Positions 1-12,075 of a stretch of 64,000 bases of DNA are shown here, piece after piece. The DNA is from Auanema rhodensis (taxonomy: Eukaryota > Nematoda > Chromadorea > Rhabditida > Rhabditidae): NCBI GenBank assembly GCA_964057225.1, contig OZ059894.1:13650131-13714130 (forward strand), given 5' to 3'. The notes under the pieces were generated by a model, which worked only from the letters and a program-made list of their open reading frames with translations, was not told the DNA's origin and searched no databases. Every line of letters starts with the position of its first letter. The first letter of the stretch is position 1. The position numbers and the translations under genes were made by a program.

Positions 1-7
1 CATTTAC

Positions 8-1139
8 CTGACGAGCTACACGACATCTCATAGAATGATTTCTCATCCAAGCATATGATGGTCTATAATACATCTTAATATTATAATATTATAATTATAA
101 AATATAATTTAATTTAAGACTTCTAGTTTATCAAAATAATTGAGAAAATATAACTAAAACAAAAAGAATAAATATTAAATTATAAGACTAATTACTTCAT
201 TCGTCTTTTTCATGTTCAAATGAAAAAAAGCTTACAGATTGCTAACATCTAATGCTGCTCGAACTGAGTCTGGCACATCTTCAGCTATAGTTCGTAATCG
301 AACAACAAAGGCACAAAGCTGTGGTTGACCATCAAAGTGCATTGGGAAATAGCGAATCCACATAGCAACTGCTTTGCAAACTTGTTCACGTTGTTCATTA
401 TCACGAGAATCCTTAAATAGACATAGTATAACTTAAAAACTTAAAAACGCTTTCATCATTATTTCAAATTAATTTCTATAAACTCACCTGGAAATGAGTT
501 AACAAGAGACTAATCAACTGGGTACTGTCCAGAAACCATTTGTGAGCCAAAAATAAACAATATGGTAAATCATCAATAGTTTTATCTTTCCCTGAATCAT
601 CTGAAATTAAAAAAAATTATTTTGAATAACTTGAAGACTGCTGTATATTGATCTTTATCCTCCCTAGAGACAGAAAAGTTAAATCGTTTATTCCAAAAGA
701 AGTTATACATATAGTTATTTTTACTCAAAAGGAATATTTAAAACATACAATATTGAATAGAAAGTTTTAATATTTCAATTAATATATAACCATATTGAAT
801 ACAAAAAGTTTTTATTGATGATTGTTTGATTGAAAATATTAAAATTCAATGAATATGTCATCAATTGATTTACATATCATCATTGATTCAAAATAATATT
901 AAACTAAAAAGATGAACTTTCAATAAACTTTTCAATAGTTCCTATCGAAATGTTTCATTTTAAACATGTTTTTTTTGGAATACTATATTATATAATCTTT
1001 TATATCAAATAAACAGCAAATAATTTAAATGTAAAACTCAAAACTCACCGGCAAAACAGTTAACCGTATGCGCTATTAGCTGCGGGGCTGTCAGAGGCTG
1101 ATCTCGCAGTGACCCCATATATGGAGCTGGAGATTCTGC
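8..1139 (-). CDS. RasGRP-like Ras guanine nucleotide exchange factor, REM-domain exons (partial)
   Basis: Four minus-strand exons are visible: 1049-1139, 488-600, 236-411 and 8-62, all with GT/AG borders and compatible phases. The gene continues past the left edge. The product reads through LTAPQLIAHTVNCFA, DDSGKDKTIDD, LAHKWFLDSTQL, VAMWIRYFPMHFD and LPSYAWMRNHSMR. This order matches the Ras exchanger N-terminal (REM) domain of RasGRP proteins, including the acidic D-D-S-G loop, the 'RYWI..FP..F' helix and the 'P-Y-W-R' segment. RasGRPs load GTP onto Ras/Rap at membranes and carry CDC25, EF-hand and C1 domains further on; those parts would lie outside this window. The 5' exons are unresolved: the reading frame meets a stop just above 1139, so an acceptor is placed there. 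C. elegans RGEF-1 is the likely relative. Family call is an inference from remembered REM motifs. Confidence 0.65.
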
Positions 1140-2089
1140 CTGTCAATCCGTCAGGATTTAACACGCCGGCTTTCCGGCTCCGACTAACTGTCGGCTCTCT
1201 AGTTCTATGTTCTCTGGGGGTAGACTGAAGCTGTTGGCTAAAACGTAGTCAGTTCCCGCCCGCTCGACTGACTGGTGATAGGCTGGCTGGCCGGCAGGCA
1301 ATTCCCAACAGATTTTCAGAAACAGAAACAGATTGGGGCTTGTATCAGAAAAATTCGGTAGCTACTCAACGTAAGGACAGTCTTTCACAATACTATTCTA
1401 ACAGTTTCGAGAAGCTCAACCGGAACGGCTATAGAACATAGTCCAAAATCGATACGTGCTTGGGGGCATGGACGAGAAGCGCGGCAGGATCGATGGCAAA
1501 CCACGCCTTCTTTTGGCACTAGGCCAAAGCTAACTTGCAGCTTCATCGTCTGTTGTAAGCTTTATTTGGATATATCGTAACTGCTAGTGGCATCTTCCAG
1601 AACAACACAACAATTGCAAAACTTCAGAACAAAAAACACAAAAGAAGCACGTAAAAATTTATTCATTTATTTCAAATTGATATAATGTTAAACTATAACT
1701 GCACCATCACTGTGTATTATAATATATACATATTCTACACATTCTATGACATGACTATATCAACCGAAGCGTTATTATTATGAAAAAATTGGACCCTAGA
1801 TATAAATACATTACTTACAAAAGACTAGTAATTTTACATCAAACAGAAGAACATTTGATTAGAAGAGGCATTTGAAAGGCTTTCCCAAGCAAATTAAAGC
1901 AAGAATGCGCGATTTGAGAAGTAATATTGGGATAGTGTGTTACAGGGCAGTAACTTTTAAAAAAACAATAGGCATACACATAACTATGTCGGAAGCATGA
2001 TATAGAGCGTTGTACAGCTGCATAAACAAAAAGTTTGCAGATATACCAAAATTTAGGAATTCGTTCATTAAATGAATGAAAACAAAAGT
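1140..2089. other. intergenic / 5' region with a GC-rich island
   Basis: Positions 1140 to about 1560 are clearly richer in G+C than the surrounding AT-rich DNA. On the minus strand a 49-codon frame starting near 1540 is open (reading V-P-K-E-G-V-V-C-H-R), but I could not connect it by good splice sites to the RasGRP-like exons. It may hold a 5' exon or promoter of that gene. From about 1600 to 2089 I see only AT-rich sequence, including the 3' flank of the EHBP1 gene. Confidence 0.4.
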
Positions 2090-5000
2090 CTATCCTCTGA
2101 GCCAAGTCATAATTCGTTTACTTGCCGTTAACGGTCCTTCCGATCCACGGATGAAATTGCTTACACGATCCAGGGTTAGGGAGTTATATCGTTCCTCGTC
2201 TTCCCTTCTGAAAATTCGAATGTTTAATACATGAAATTTTTTTAAGAATATATACAGCTGCTCCTCAGTTGCAAACAACATTTTCATCAAATCTTCTTTT
2301 CGATCAATTGCCTCCAAATACGACTTCATTACACGATCAGTTCTTTCCTTTTCATCCAAAGATTTGTAATAATCTAAAAGCAAAAACACATACAGAATTT
2401 TTAGAATACGCCTTACCATCGTCGTCATCTGTACTAGCAATATCCACTAATTCTTTATTTAATTTCTCAATATCTCTTGCTACTTGTCTGCAAAGGTATA
2501 AAAAATAATGAAGATATTTTAATAATGAAATTACCTTATATTTTCAATAATATTGAAATATTCTTGTTGGCCAACCAAAGAATTTTTCTCTTCAGTTAGA
2601 CGGAGGTAGGTTTCTAAAAGCATTTCTTCTTCAGAGCTTCCTTTTTCTGAAACAAATAAATTAGGAAGAGCGCAATTTCATTTATAAAACAATAAAAATT
2701 ATTATTATTTATTATTATTTAATATTATTTAATTATAAAGATATTCGTTACGGTTTGAAAATTCAAGATTATTACCTGTTTCGCGAATTTTATTTTGAAT
2801 AGCATCCGCTTGTTGGGTTATATCAGCCAAACGAGTAGTGATCTCCTCCTGCTTCTTTTGGCAGCCCTCTTCATCTTCAACATCGCGCTATAATCAAGGG
2901 TTTTAGAATAGGAAATCATATATTTGAATACCTCCCACTGTAGTTTATCAATTTTTTTTGTTGGAGTAGCGTGCTCATTCAACGACAGTTGGGATCCTCT
3001 CAGTGGATCTTGCATCTAAATTATACATATTATACAGAATCTTCTAGTTAAACGTTATAGTTCTCATCATAAACATAAACAAATAATAATGTTGTACAAA
3101 TTGTTAGTATGAACATAGAAAAAACAATAACACACAACGGACTTACAAGTTGAAAAACCAAAAATGTTAATGAACTTACTCCGTAATTCTTCGCTATTTG
3201 AGAAATACTTTCCCTTAGTTCTTGTCCTCGCATACTACCGAATCGCCTAACGCGATCAAAAGCAGTTACTCCAGCATCGACATTTTGCTACAACCACAAT
3301 GGATACACACAACACAAACAAAAGGAAATTAAATAACAGAACCATCACAACATATGTATGAGAAAACTGATAAATAAAAATATGAAAAAGCGTACCTTTA
3401 TTTTATCACTGAGCATTTGTGTTGGTCTCCCCATGGCCGGAATAATTGGACTATCAAATTCATCTGAAAACAAAACTATGAGCACAATCCCCGTGATAAC
3501 TATTTCAAACTAAAGAGAAATACAGAACAAGAACAATTGAACTTAATATTACATTGCTTCCTCTGAAGAACTGGTGAAGGGTCCCTCTTTTTGAACGACT
3601 GTATAGTTACAGAAGGTCGAACTAATTCTAAACACACATCACTACAACAATAAGCACTAATAATCCTTGATACCAATTTTCCGAAGATCTGTGGAAGAGC
3701 CACCCAGTGAAGTTCTAGACCGAGTGGAAGCGGAACGATTTAAGTTAGATCTCACTCCAGTTGAACATAAAAGTCACAAACAATATATCAACACTTGTGC
3801 ATGCATGTAAGCGATAGGTAAACAAACTTACTAGAACTAGTATTAGCTGGTGTATTCACAGCATTCTGAATTAGTCTCCTGGCTTCCACTCTCCGTTTTT
3901 CGCTATCAGCACTCTGTAATTCAGTCAAAATTAGACTAAGATGTTATATGTGATAAACATTTGTCTCAGTTACAGCTTGCATAGGATTCTCCAACATTTG
4001 TTTAGCTTTCAAACGCAGTTGCTCTTGCTTCGATGGACTAATCGACCGCCCCTTGAATTAAAAATATATTAATAAATGAAGCAATATGGCACGTACAGAT
4101 GATCGTATGCTCGATAATCGTGGTGTGGCTAAGCTAAATGTAGGAAGATCATTGTTGCTAAAAATAAAAAGCTATAGATGAAGAATATAATTTTAAACAA
4201 ACTTATCGGTATGACCAGCAGTTTCCGCATCTTCATCAGCTGACTCAACATCTTCACTATCTTTAGCATGAACCTGATAAAAAAAAATGAATACATTTTT
4301 AATAAACATTTAAATACCGAATCAACAAATTCGTCTTCATTGGCTTCTCTTTTTTGCTTCATCCTTCTAATTTCATCAATAACTTTCATTTCAGATTCGG
4401 ACACTGGGAACAATTGGGATATTCGATGGTCAGAAACAGTAGTCGTGGGTGTTGAATGATCAGTGATTCCTTCGAACGCACGACGCATACTGAAAAAAAT
4501 ATATAATATTAAGAAGAAAATGACAACTAACCGTTCCAATAATGAGAAAATTACTTTTTTATCAGGGGTTAATATATAACTCTCGTCTGGGATATCATTT
4601 AAGCCAATTAATTGAGCAGATGCTAATACCTTCAATTTAAAAATTATTCAACAAACTTCAAGCAATCTCATACCTTTTTAACATTATTCTTCCGTCCATG
4701 CATAGAATCCGAAAAATCTAATCCATCGTAATCAATAAGATCAGATCTGTAGGCATGAAGAATAGCACACAGAGCAAGCCCATTTTGCCAGCATTTTCTA
4801 AAATGGATAAATAAGGTACATTATTCTGAATAGAAAACTAACGCAGTGTCATTTAACTTTACATTATAATAACCGGATGTTACCCGTTTGGCCCATGCTT
4901 GCAAGTCTTCTCCTTCAACCTTTTCAAGTTTCCTTTCTCTAGAAGGTGCTCGTGGAGAATGTGACCGTCTATATAGATAATTTGGTATTATAAACATGTA

Positions 5001-6298
5001 CTGAACAAGCACTCACGTCCTTGCAGTTGGTAGTGGTTCAGGTGTTAATCCTAACTTGGTTGGAACAAAAACGGGTTGACTTTTTTCATTTACCTACACA
5101 ATTAACAGTTTAAACTCATTTTGGACTCGTAAAAACCTTGAAAAATGCTTCTGTTGAAATATTCAACGACTCTTGAACAGTGGGCTCTTTGGGAACAGTG
5201 CTGGTAACTCTCCATGGAGGTCTCTCCCTGCTCACTATAAAGAAATATGTAACAGTGCAAAGAAAGACATAATTCAAGTAAATTAGAAAGCAAAAAATAT
5301 CATATATAAAATTACCTTCTGGTTCTGTTTTAATTTTTTCTTCCCTTAACTCTGGAAGGATATCAGGACTATTATCACTCCACTGCTTGATGTTCTCAGA
5401 AACAGCTGCAATCTCCTGGCCAGCTGATTGTAATACTTAAATCTTATGTACAAAGTGTAAAAAGATAATAACAAACTCGAATCCTTTTGTTCATGGCTAC
5501 CATCCGTTACGCTAATCTCTCTGTTGTTTTTTTCAGGTTGCGATATAGAAGAAGCCGTACTGATGTCATCTCTACTAGAATTTAGAAAATATAAATTAAT
5601 AAATAGTAGTTAATACGTACAATCCTTCCTTCACTAAGTTACTACTCAGAACAATTTCCAAAGAGCAATGAGTTAAATGAATACAGAGGGGACGTAATTT
5701 TAATTTAACTTGGGTGCGCTGATCGGGAGCATCCATAATAAATAGGCGAATATTCAACGATACAGCAGCAATCGGACGACGTTTTCCTTTTTTATTAATT
5801 TCTTCAACAACTATAGTCCATTCCTGGGATAGAAATAATTATTATGAGTAAATTTTAGAAACATACCTTATCATCAAAAGCATCATCTGTGGTAGATCTA
5901 TATAAAGTTGTAAGAATATCAACATGTTCAGGAGCTTGTTCTGGCCAAACTATAACAGTTTGTTCAGGCTTACTGAAGGAAGGTTCCCATTGCCGCTCAC
6001 GAGAAGTTATCTTTCGCCGCCTAAATCAGGAAAATAAAATAATGAAAAAACGGAGAGCAACCGCAAAAACGCAAATTGCAATAAAAATGACTGATGTATG
6101 GATGAATTCGCGTTGTATTCATATCAGAAAGAAATTTTAAAAGACCAATGTTTACCTGTGCATAAAAGAAACCAGGATAGTTTCAGGCTTATTAGCTTCA
6201 TCATCCACTGCTAAGCGAAGTTCTTGAAGAGCCGCTGTGAAACGATATTTAGCTGCTTTTTTATTAGTACGCCGCAGTCTTCTCACAATACCAGACAT
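2090..6298 (-). CDS. ehbp-1: EH domain-binding protein 1 (EHBP1)
   Basis: I place 25 exons on the minus strand (first 6156-6298, last 2090-2207); the coding length sums to 2640 nt, 879 residues. The N-terminus starts MSGIVRRLRRTNKKAAKYRF, like the NT-C2 domain of EHBP1 (about residues 1-165, with VIVWPEQAPEHVDILTTLYR and DKEWTIVVEE). A single calponin-homology domain follows at about 295-410 (LQAWAKRVTSGYYNVKLND, then WQNGLALCAILHAYRSDLID). The C-terminus is a bMERB coiled-coil domain (about 700-870, with EKNSLVGQQEYFNIIENIR and RVMKSYLEAIDRKEDLMKML) that in the family binds Rab8/Rab10-type GTPases. The middle is low-complexity. EHBP1 links Rab10 and EHD/RME-1 proteins to actin in endocytic recycling. 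The start is the first ATG of the NT-C2 exon. The last intron (2208-2255) lies inside an apparently open frame, so a naive ORF would add false residues. All three domains are present. Confidence 0.93.
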
Positions 6299-6706
6299 TA
6301 TAACTGCATTATTGTATTGATAAACATAACTAAAAAAAAATACTGAGAAGTTATACAATGAAAGCTGTTTAATGGCAAGATGTTTTAAACGAGAAAACTG
6401 AACCCAACCGCACCCATTAACCAATCAATAAAGTATACTTATTCAGATTCGTCATTGTTTTTCATTCAAAAACAAAAATTAAATATTCAAAATTAAATAA
6501 TATAAAATATTACAATATAGTTAACATAATGCATGTACACTATTAGCATAATATTACAAGACTTTGTATAATTAATGTGGGACAGTAAAGGTTTCCGTCC
6601 GAGACTTTTTTAGCCGTAGAGCATTTAAACGAAAACAATGTCTTGTAAGTTTTTAATTCATTTTAGTTTTCCTGAATTTCTTTTTTGAACTTTAAGTAAA
6701 GCGTTT
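6299..6706. promoter_or_regulatory. divergent promoter between EHBP1 and LRPAP1 genes
   Basis: This 408 bp stretch separates the start codons of two head-to-head genes, so it must hold both promoters or trans-splice regions. It is AT-rich, with a T-rich tract and a possible acceptor 'cattttag' at about 6660-6667 on the plus strand. I see no certain TATA or factor-binding motif. Confidence 0.5.
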
Positions 6707-8065
6707 ATGAAGCATCTTCTATTCTATATTCTTTTGATATGCATTTCATTCGCATATGCATCAGCAAGAAACTATCGTTCTGCTAAGATAAATTTTGTTT
6801 ATAACAAGGCTTCTCACCATATTAGTGACAAGAAGCGACTAACTAAATTAGAGGTAAGTAAAGTAATACATAAATTTAACCAAATATATATTTTATATAA
6901 TTATTACTTTTCTTGATTTCACAAAATTAAAAGAAATGATATTCAATGAAAAATTTTAGGATGAGTTGGTCAAATTTGATAATATGTATATGGACAGCAA
7001 AGATAAAACTTTAACAGGAAAAGGGAAAGACAAGGACATGGAAATAATTGATCAAAAATTATTTGCTTTATTAGAACGATTTGACTTGCATATAACGAGT
7101 GAAACTTTTAAAGAGGTATGTAACTATTTTTAAAATATTAAGGAGCATTGAACACAATATTCAAAAACATTAAAATTTTTGTTCTATTTTAAGAAAATGA
7201 AACACATGAATTTGTTCAAACGCGAGCTGGGGGATGTTCTATCAAAAACGTTTGATGATAAGGACATCCATAAGATATGGAGCAAAGTAGTAGCTTCTGA
7301 TATTCCAGAAGATTATAAATTAGGTACCTGATCAACTTTTTTCATGCTAATATTTTTTATCAGGATTGCACGATCGATTAGATAAATTGTACAAAAAACT
7401 TACTCAGTTTCAAAGTGAAAGAGATTTATTAGATGAAGTAAATTGCTTTGAATGTTTTTTACTTTTACTCGTATTGTTTTTAGGAACACCACGAGAATTC
7501 TGTTCATTTGAATGAAGACGTTGATTCAAAGGTTTCTTTCACTTTTCGTATCCTGATTTTCTTTTATCTTTTAGAGAAAGATTACCGATCAGAATATGAA
7601 TGATGTCCGAAATGAAATAAAGCATATACGCGACGAAGTTAATGTAGAAATAGAAAATCCTTTTGAGGATGAGCACATTCGCAGCTTATGGAGAAAGGTG
7701 TATTTATTTTTCCTTTCTTTCATACATTATCTTTAAAGACTCAACTCGATAAGAAACTATCACGTAAAGATCTTGAGGAACTGAAAGGTCATTTGGAATA
7801 TTTTGATCATAGCTTCAAAAAAAGAAGTTATATCAAGGTATTTTTTGAATTTTTACTTCAAACGCCTATATTGTTATAGAAGGAGCTAGATGCATCCCCT
7901 GATGGGAAAAAAATGTATGCTGAAGACGAAGACCTAAAAACTAAATATGAAGAATTAGACAGGTGTAAAGTGATTTGCTTCTATATTTCTTATCATTCTT
8001 TCTTTAGGACTTTTACGAAAGCTCTGTCTTACCTGAAAGAAAAGTACAAACATACAGAGTTATAA
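6707..8065 (+). CDS. LRP receptor-associated protein (RAP), ER chaperone
   Basis: Nine exons (6707-6853, 6960-7115, 7194-7323, 7364-7437, 7484-7531, 7575-7697, 7739-7837, 7880-7962, 8008-8065) give 918 nt, 305 residues, with all phases matching. The start is followed by a signal peptide (MKHLLFYILLICISFAYASA). The mature part is charged and helical and ends in KYKHTEL, an HDEL/HNEL-like ER-retrieval signal. Motifs such as DKDIHKIWSKV, HENSVHLNED and DEHIRSLWRK match the 'L-W-x-K' and 'E-E-x-H-E-N' repeats of mammalian RAP (LRPAP1), and the length is close to the mammalian protein. In that family the protein binds LDL-receptor-family members in the ER and stops premature ligand binding until they leave. 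It is transcribed away from EHBP1 across a 408 bp gap. Three RAP domains appear to be kept. Confidence 0.92.
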
Positions 8066-8492
8066 GAAGTTTTCATAATCTTATCATTACTTATTTATTA
8101 TAATGTATTTTCTTAGCACGTCTATATCTTATCATCTTGTTTTTAGTTAGTGCTCAAATGATATATGTTGTGATATAAGAGAACTGTGAAGATTACATAC
8201 TGGTTTCTGGGGTGAGACCCACCTACTCTTGAATAGCGTGCCTAATGATATGACGTCGTCTGTTTCTTCTTAGCATTTGTTTACTTCTACGGAATTCTCT
8301 ATTGTCTATTATATGTTTTCCTAGTCTGCATAAGATTAATATATTTAATTTTTTGATAAGGATGCATTGAATAAAAGAATATTCTTATCAATATTTTCAG
8401 TTTCCTTTAATCACTTAGGTTCAGCACTCCTATACTGTTCAGTTCACTTCTGTATAACGTTTTTCTTGAATTTTGTAGGTGCTGTCAACAAG
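8066..8492 (+). other. intergenic stretch with possible trans-splice acceptor
   Basis: It follows the RAP stop codon and precedes a small gene on the same strand. A less AT-rich patch at about 8195-8275 has no open frame or RNA fold I recognise. A T-rich acceptor 'gaattttgtag' ends at 8478, 14 nt before the next ATG, as expected for spliced-leader addition. The two plus-strand genes could therefore form a short operon, but the spacing (about 410 nt) is also fine for separate genes. Confidence 0.4.
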
Positions 8493-8783
8493 ATGTTCGA
8501 GAATATCAGATCTTTCATCAGCAGAAAGCGCCCAGCTGAGGATGTGCTCGTTGTTTTAGACCTTTCTCAAAAGGAAAATCAATTTGCTCCTCCTCGTAGG
8601 ATTCCTGACTATAATTTGAAGTTTTTAACTTTGATACTTGTAGAGAAGAAGGAGAGACCGGTTCAAAAAGTTTGCCTCAAATGTTTAGCTGGCGAAGGCG
8701 GGCACATTACTCATATTCTAAGTGAAGTTCCCAAGGTAATTTCTTTTAAACAAAGTTTTAGTTAAGTGTTGCAATTTCAGTAA
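8493..8783 (+). CDS. small basic protein of unknown function (81 aa)
   Basis: The reading frame starts 14 nt behind an isolated 3' splice acceptor, with MFENIRSFISRKRPAEDVLV at its N-terminus and two closely spaced Cys (KVCLKCLAG) later. The first exon (8493-8735, 81 codons) ends at a donor in CCCAAG|GTAATT. The best downstream acceptor (ending at 8780) joins Lys directly to TAA, so the stop codon would be the first codon of the second exon. An alternative acceptor at about 8762 would give a longer tail. I do not recognise the family. It is short, charged and has no signal peptide or membrane segment. It follows the RAP gene on the same strand and converges on the MATH-BTB gene. Confidence 0.5.
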
Positions 8784-9131
8784 ACCATTATTTGTTTTGT
8801 GTATATTCTGTGAAAACTGTATATTTCATGTTCTGTGTTATTATTCAAATCTCGAAGTATTACCGTGAGGTTTTATTATTTTCTTATTAGTTCTCCCACG
8901 AACTTTTGGTTTACTCTTAATTTCCCTTTCTTCCTACATACAATGTTTCATTTTGTTGGTTCCTCAACAAATCTGTTGTGGTATTTTTGTAGTTATCGTC
9001 CGTCAAATCGTGATTGTTGTGTTTACGAAACAATAAAAAAATTTCGTTTTCTATAGTATTACCCGTTTTAGACATCATTTATTTCTTTTTCATTAGAAAG
9101 TAATTGCATGTATAATTTGAGCGTATTTTGG

Positions 9132-11548
9132 TTAGAAACATTGACTTTCGATAAAATGCTTAAAGGAATTTTTGTTTTCTTCTCTCATTTCGTTGTAGTA
9201 TTTATGAATTTTCAACTCTTCCAATTGGCACTTGGTCAGAACAAATTTTGTTGCCATTATCTAAAAACGTATTGGACATCATCAGTAAAATATCTTTCCT
9301 CTAAGCTTCTTGCATATTACTTACTTGTATTTGAAACAAATTATATCGATAGGCGAGAAGAAGAATAGTTTCTTCAGTTAAATCAGAAATTTCATATGAA
9401 GTTAGAAATTTTTCTGCAGCATTTTTGACTGTTTCAACTTGATATTTTTCTGCTAAATACAGCATAGCTTCCACATTATTTTCTTAAAAAAAAAGAAATG
9501 AAATCATTAACTGACTAGTTCAAACCGTTTGGAATAAAATCGAAATTGTATATAATGGACAAGAAATCATAGAATTCAGTTGTATTGCAATCATCTAGTG
9601 ATAATACTTTTTCTGAAAAATAACAAAAAGATTATTACTTTCAAAATAATAGAAGTATACTATCTTGTTCTGATGTCTGAAAAAGTTTTATGTATTTATT
9701 TTTTAAAATCTTAACAAACCGTGGATTGTTGAATGATATTTTTGAAAACACATGAATGAATGCACAATATCTGTAATCGCAAACATTTATATTAAATTTG
9801 TTTAAATACTAAGCTTGACTATGACTGAACAAAATCTCTCCAGTCTGAAGATAAATAATTAAGTCAGAATTTTCTAAATTAGGATTTCTAAAATCACAGA
9901 GAGGTGAGCATCTGGAAACATCACATATTTCTGTATGAATATATATTAATATATTACTGGAATCCCATAACTTGATTGATTCTTAAACCCAATTCAAGCT
10001 GAACGCTACCAATTTTGAAAAGAGTATCAAGAATGGGCAGACTATATGTACTCAAAACACAATAATCAGAATTTCCTTTGCTATGAAAATTCATATTATA
10101 TGTCTGTAATGCTCTTATTTACAAAGCTGCCAAAACTATCATAAAGATGTGTACATTATGAATTACTGAAGATTTAGGTCCTTCAGCTGATTTCACCATT
10201 ATTTCACAATCAGCGTTTATTGACCATGATTTCGGTGCGTCAATGCCGGGTATGGCTTGCAAACGTACTACTCTATTTTCATTAGGGTTAATTAGTATTT
10301 TCCTATAAATAATAAAGAAAGAACTTGATATAGTATTGTCCTTACCATCTTAATGGCCCTGTGGTGAAATGGTGGCTAGTGTCTGGCTTGTTTGCTTCCT
10401 CAGACACATTTCTAATCATGTAATTGTACTTATATGGCATCATATCAGCACTCCTTGAAGATATCAAACTAACTACCCCACACATCTTATAGATGTTTAA
10501 GACAAAGTTACATTTATCTTACTTCAATCCAAAAACTTGAAATTTCGAGAAAGAAATTTCAATTTCCATTTTCATGCATTCATTTTTTCCTGTCCTGAAT
10601 ATTCCGCCGGGCATAGTAAACAAATCTATCTTCATGAAATCACTTTGATTCTCATGTTCATGCGACGATTCTGCTGTGCCCTATATTGAATGTTAAAGTC
10701 TCGAGAGTAATAAATTGATTAAACTTCTTTAACTAGATGAAGATCTCCCAAAGACTTTGTTGCGATTTTGGCTTTGTAATCTGTTTCAATTTTACTTAAA
10801 TTATCAATTAATTCTGTATTTGATGGATATACTAATAGACATATTTGAAAATAATTATCGTTATCTGGTTGTGATCTGGCTGCTAATTTTCTGAATAAGA
10901 AATAAATTATAGTGTGTTTAACAAAAAATACGAACAATTGGAGATTTTTATGCTCAATGTATTTCGACATAGAAAAGGATGAGCTTATTTTTTGAAAACA
11001 ATGCGAAATACTGAAGCCTGTATCTCTGAAAACGATTAATATTATGGTTGAAGAATTGTATAATAGTAATAGTAACCTTAATCCTATCAATTTTGTTATA
11101 TTAAGATCGGCTTCGACAATGATTCGATCATCAATAAAATATCCAGCTTTTAATTTATCGATAGATATTGGAAGCCAACAATGATTCCAAAATATATTAT
11201 GTGGAAATAGTCGAGCACCAGCTCTGTTAAAGAATAAGCCATCTTTTTTTATAATCATGTCAGCAACATCACTTTGTTGAGACTTTATTTTGAAAATACA
11301 GTCCGCAGTGATATTCCATAAATGGGGTAACTCATGAGTTGGTTTACCAGATATAGAAAATAGAAAATGATCTTCTCTATTCATATTTTCTCCACGAATA
11401 GATAATTGCCTAGAAGTACTGTATACTTTATAAACATGTTTGTGCATTACCAACTAATAGAATTTTTCATAACAATGTCTGAAAACTTCACAATGTTGTG
11501 GCTTATACTATCAAATTGGGTGAATGTGTAAGAAAATGACAAATGCAT
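9132..11548 (-). CDS. triple-MATH, BTB-domain protein (one apparent stop at an exon junction)
   Basis: Fourteen minus-strand exons (11451-11548, 11077-11409, 10936-11025, 10725-10890, 10523-10680, 10346-10453, 10123-10302, 9958-10080, 9810-9911, 9716-9770, 9661-9676, 9526-9612, 9325-9482, 9132-9260) add up to 1803 nt. Residues 1-145, about 146-280 and about 283-418 each look like a MATH domain (for example SYTFTQFDSIS...SISWQLSI, FSISHCFQKISSSFSM, YNYMIRNVSEE...PLRWKILI). A BTB fold follows (SDLIIYLQTGEILFSHSQA, VLSLDDCNTTEFYDFLSIIY, AMLYLAEKYQVETVKNAAEK) and then a short helical tail. MATH-BTB proteins are substrate adaptors of Cullin-3 ubiquitin ligases. Oddly, the 9810/9770 junction spells TA|A, an in-frame stop inside the BTB domain, and reading through the intron also gives a stop. 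This is either a sequencing error, a non-canonical splice, or a broken gene. Confidence 0.75.
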
Positions 11549-12075
11549 AATGAGCCTGAATAAATAAAATTAAAGCAAACTATCGCAACTTTGTCCTAAA
11601 TTATTTATTGGAAACTATACATGACTATCAAATGTATTTCTTATCTGTACTAAAAAAATCATTAGTAGCAAGTAGAAATACAATTTTTTAAAAGATATAA
11701 TTTCAATGTATGAAATTGAGTTACTGAAGCTGAACTAAAGATCAATTGGAATGAGTAACTCGGCAAATACTAAACATGACATTATCGCAAAATGAAATGG
11801 ACACCAGGAAAGTCTGATAAATTTATCTATGTAGAATCATTCATAAAAATTTATCAATATTATAAAATTTACTATATTTTATTGATTTAACAGTTCATTA
11901 GTATACAAAAAGCTTTATTGTAGATTTGATTTTTCAGATGAAAATAACACAGTGACAAGCTTTTTACTTTTTCTTAAAATATACTGTTTCAACAATGATA
12001 TAATTTGTATCTTATAACTAAAAACAATAACAATGTAATAACGAATAACAAACATCAACACAATCAACAACATTA
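11549..12075. other. intergenic, AT-rich
   Basis: This lies between the MATH-BTB start and the SDA1 stop on the same strand. It should hold the promoter of the former and the 3' untranslated region of the latter. I see no open frame, repeat or RNA gene. Confidence 0.5.
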
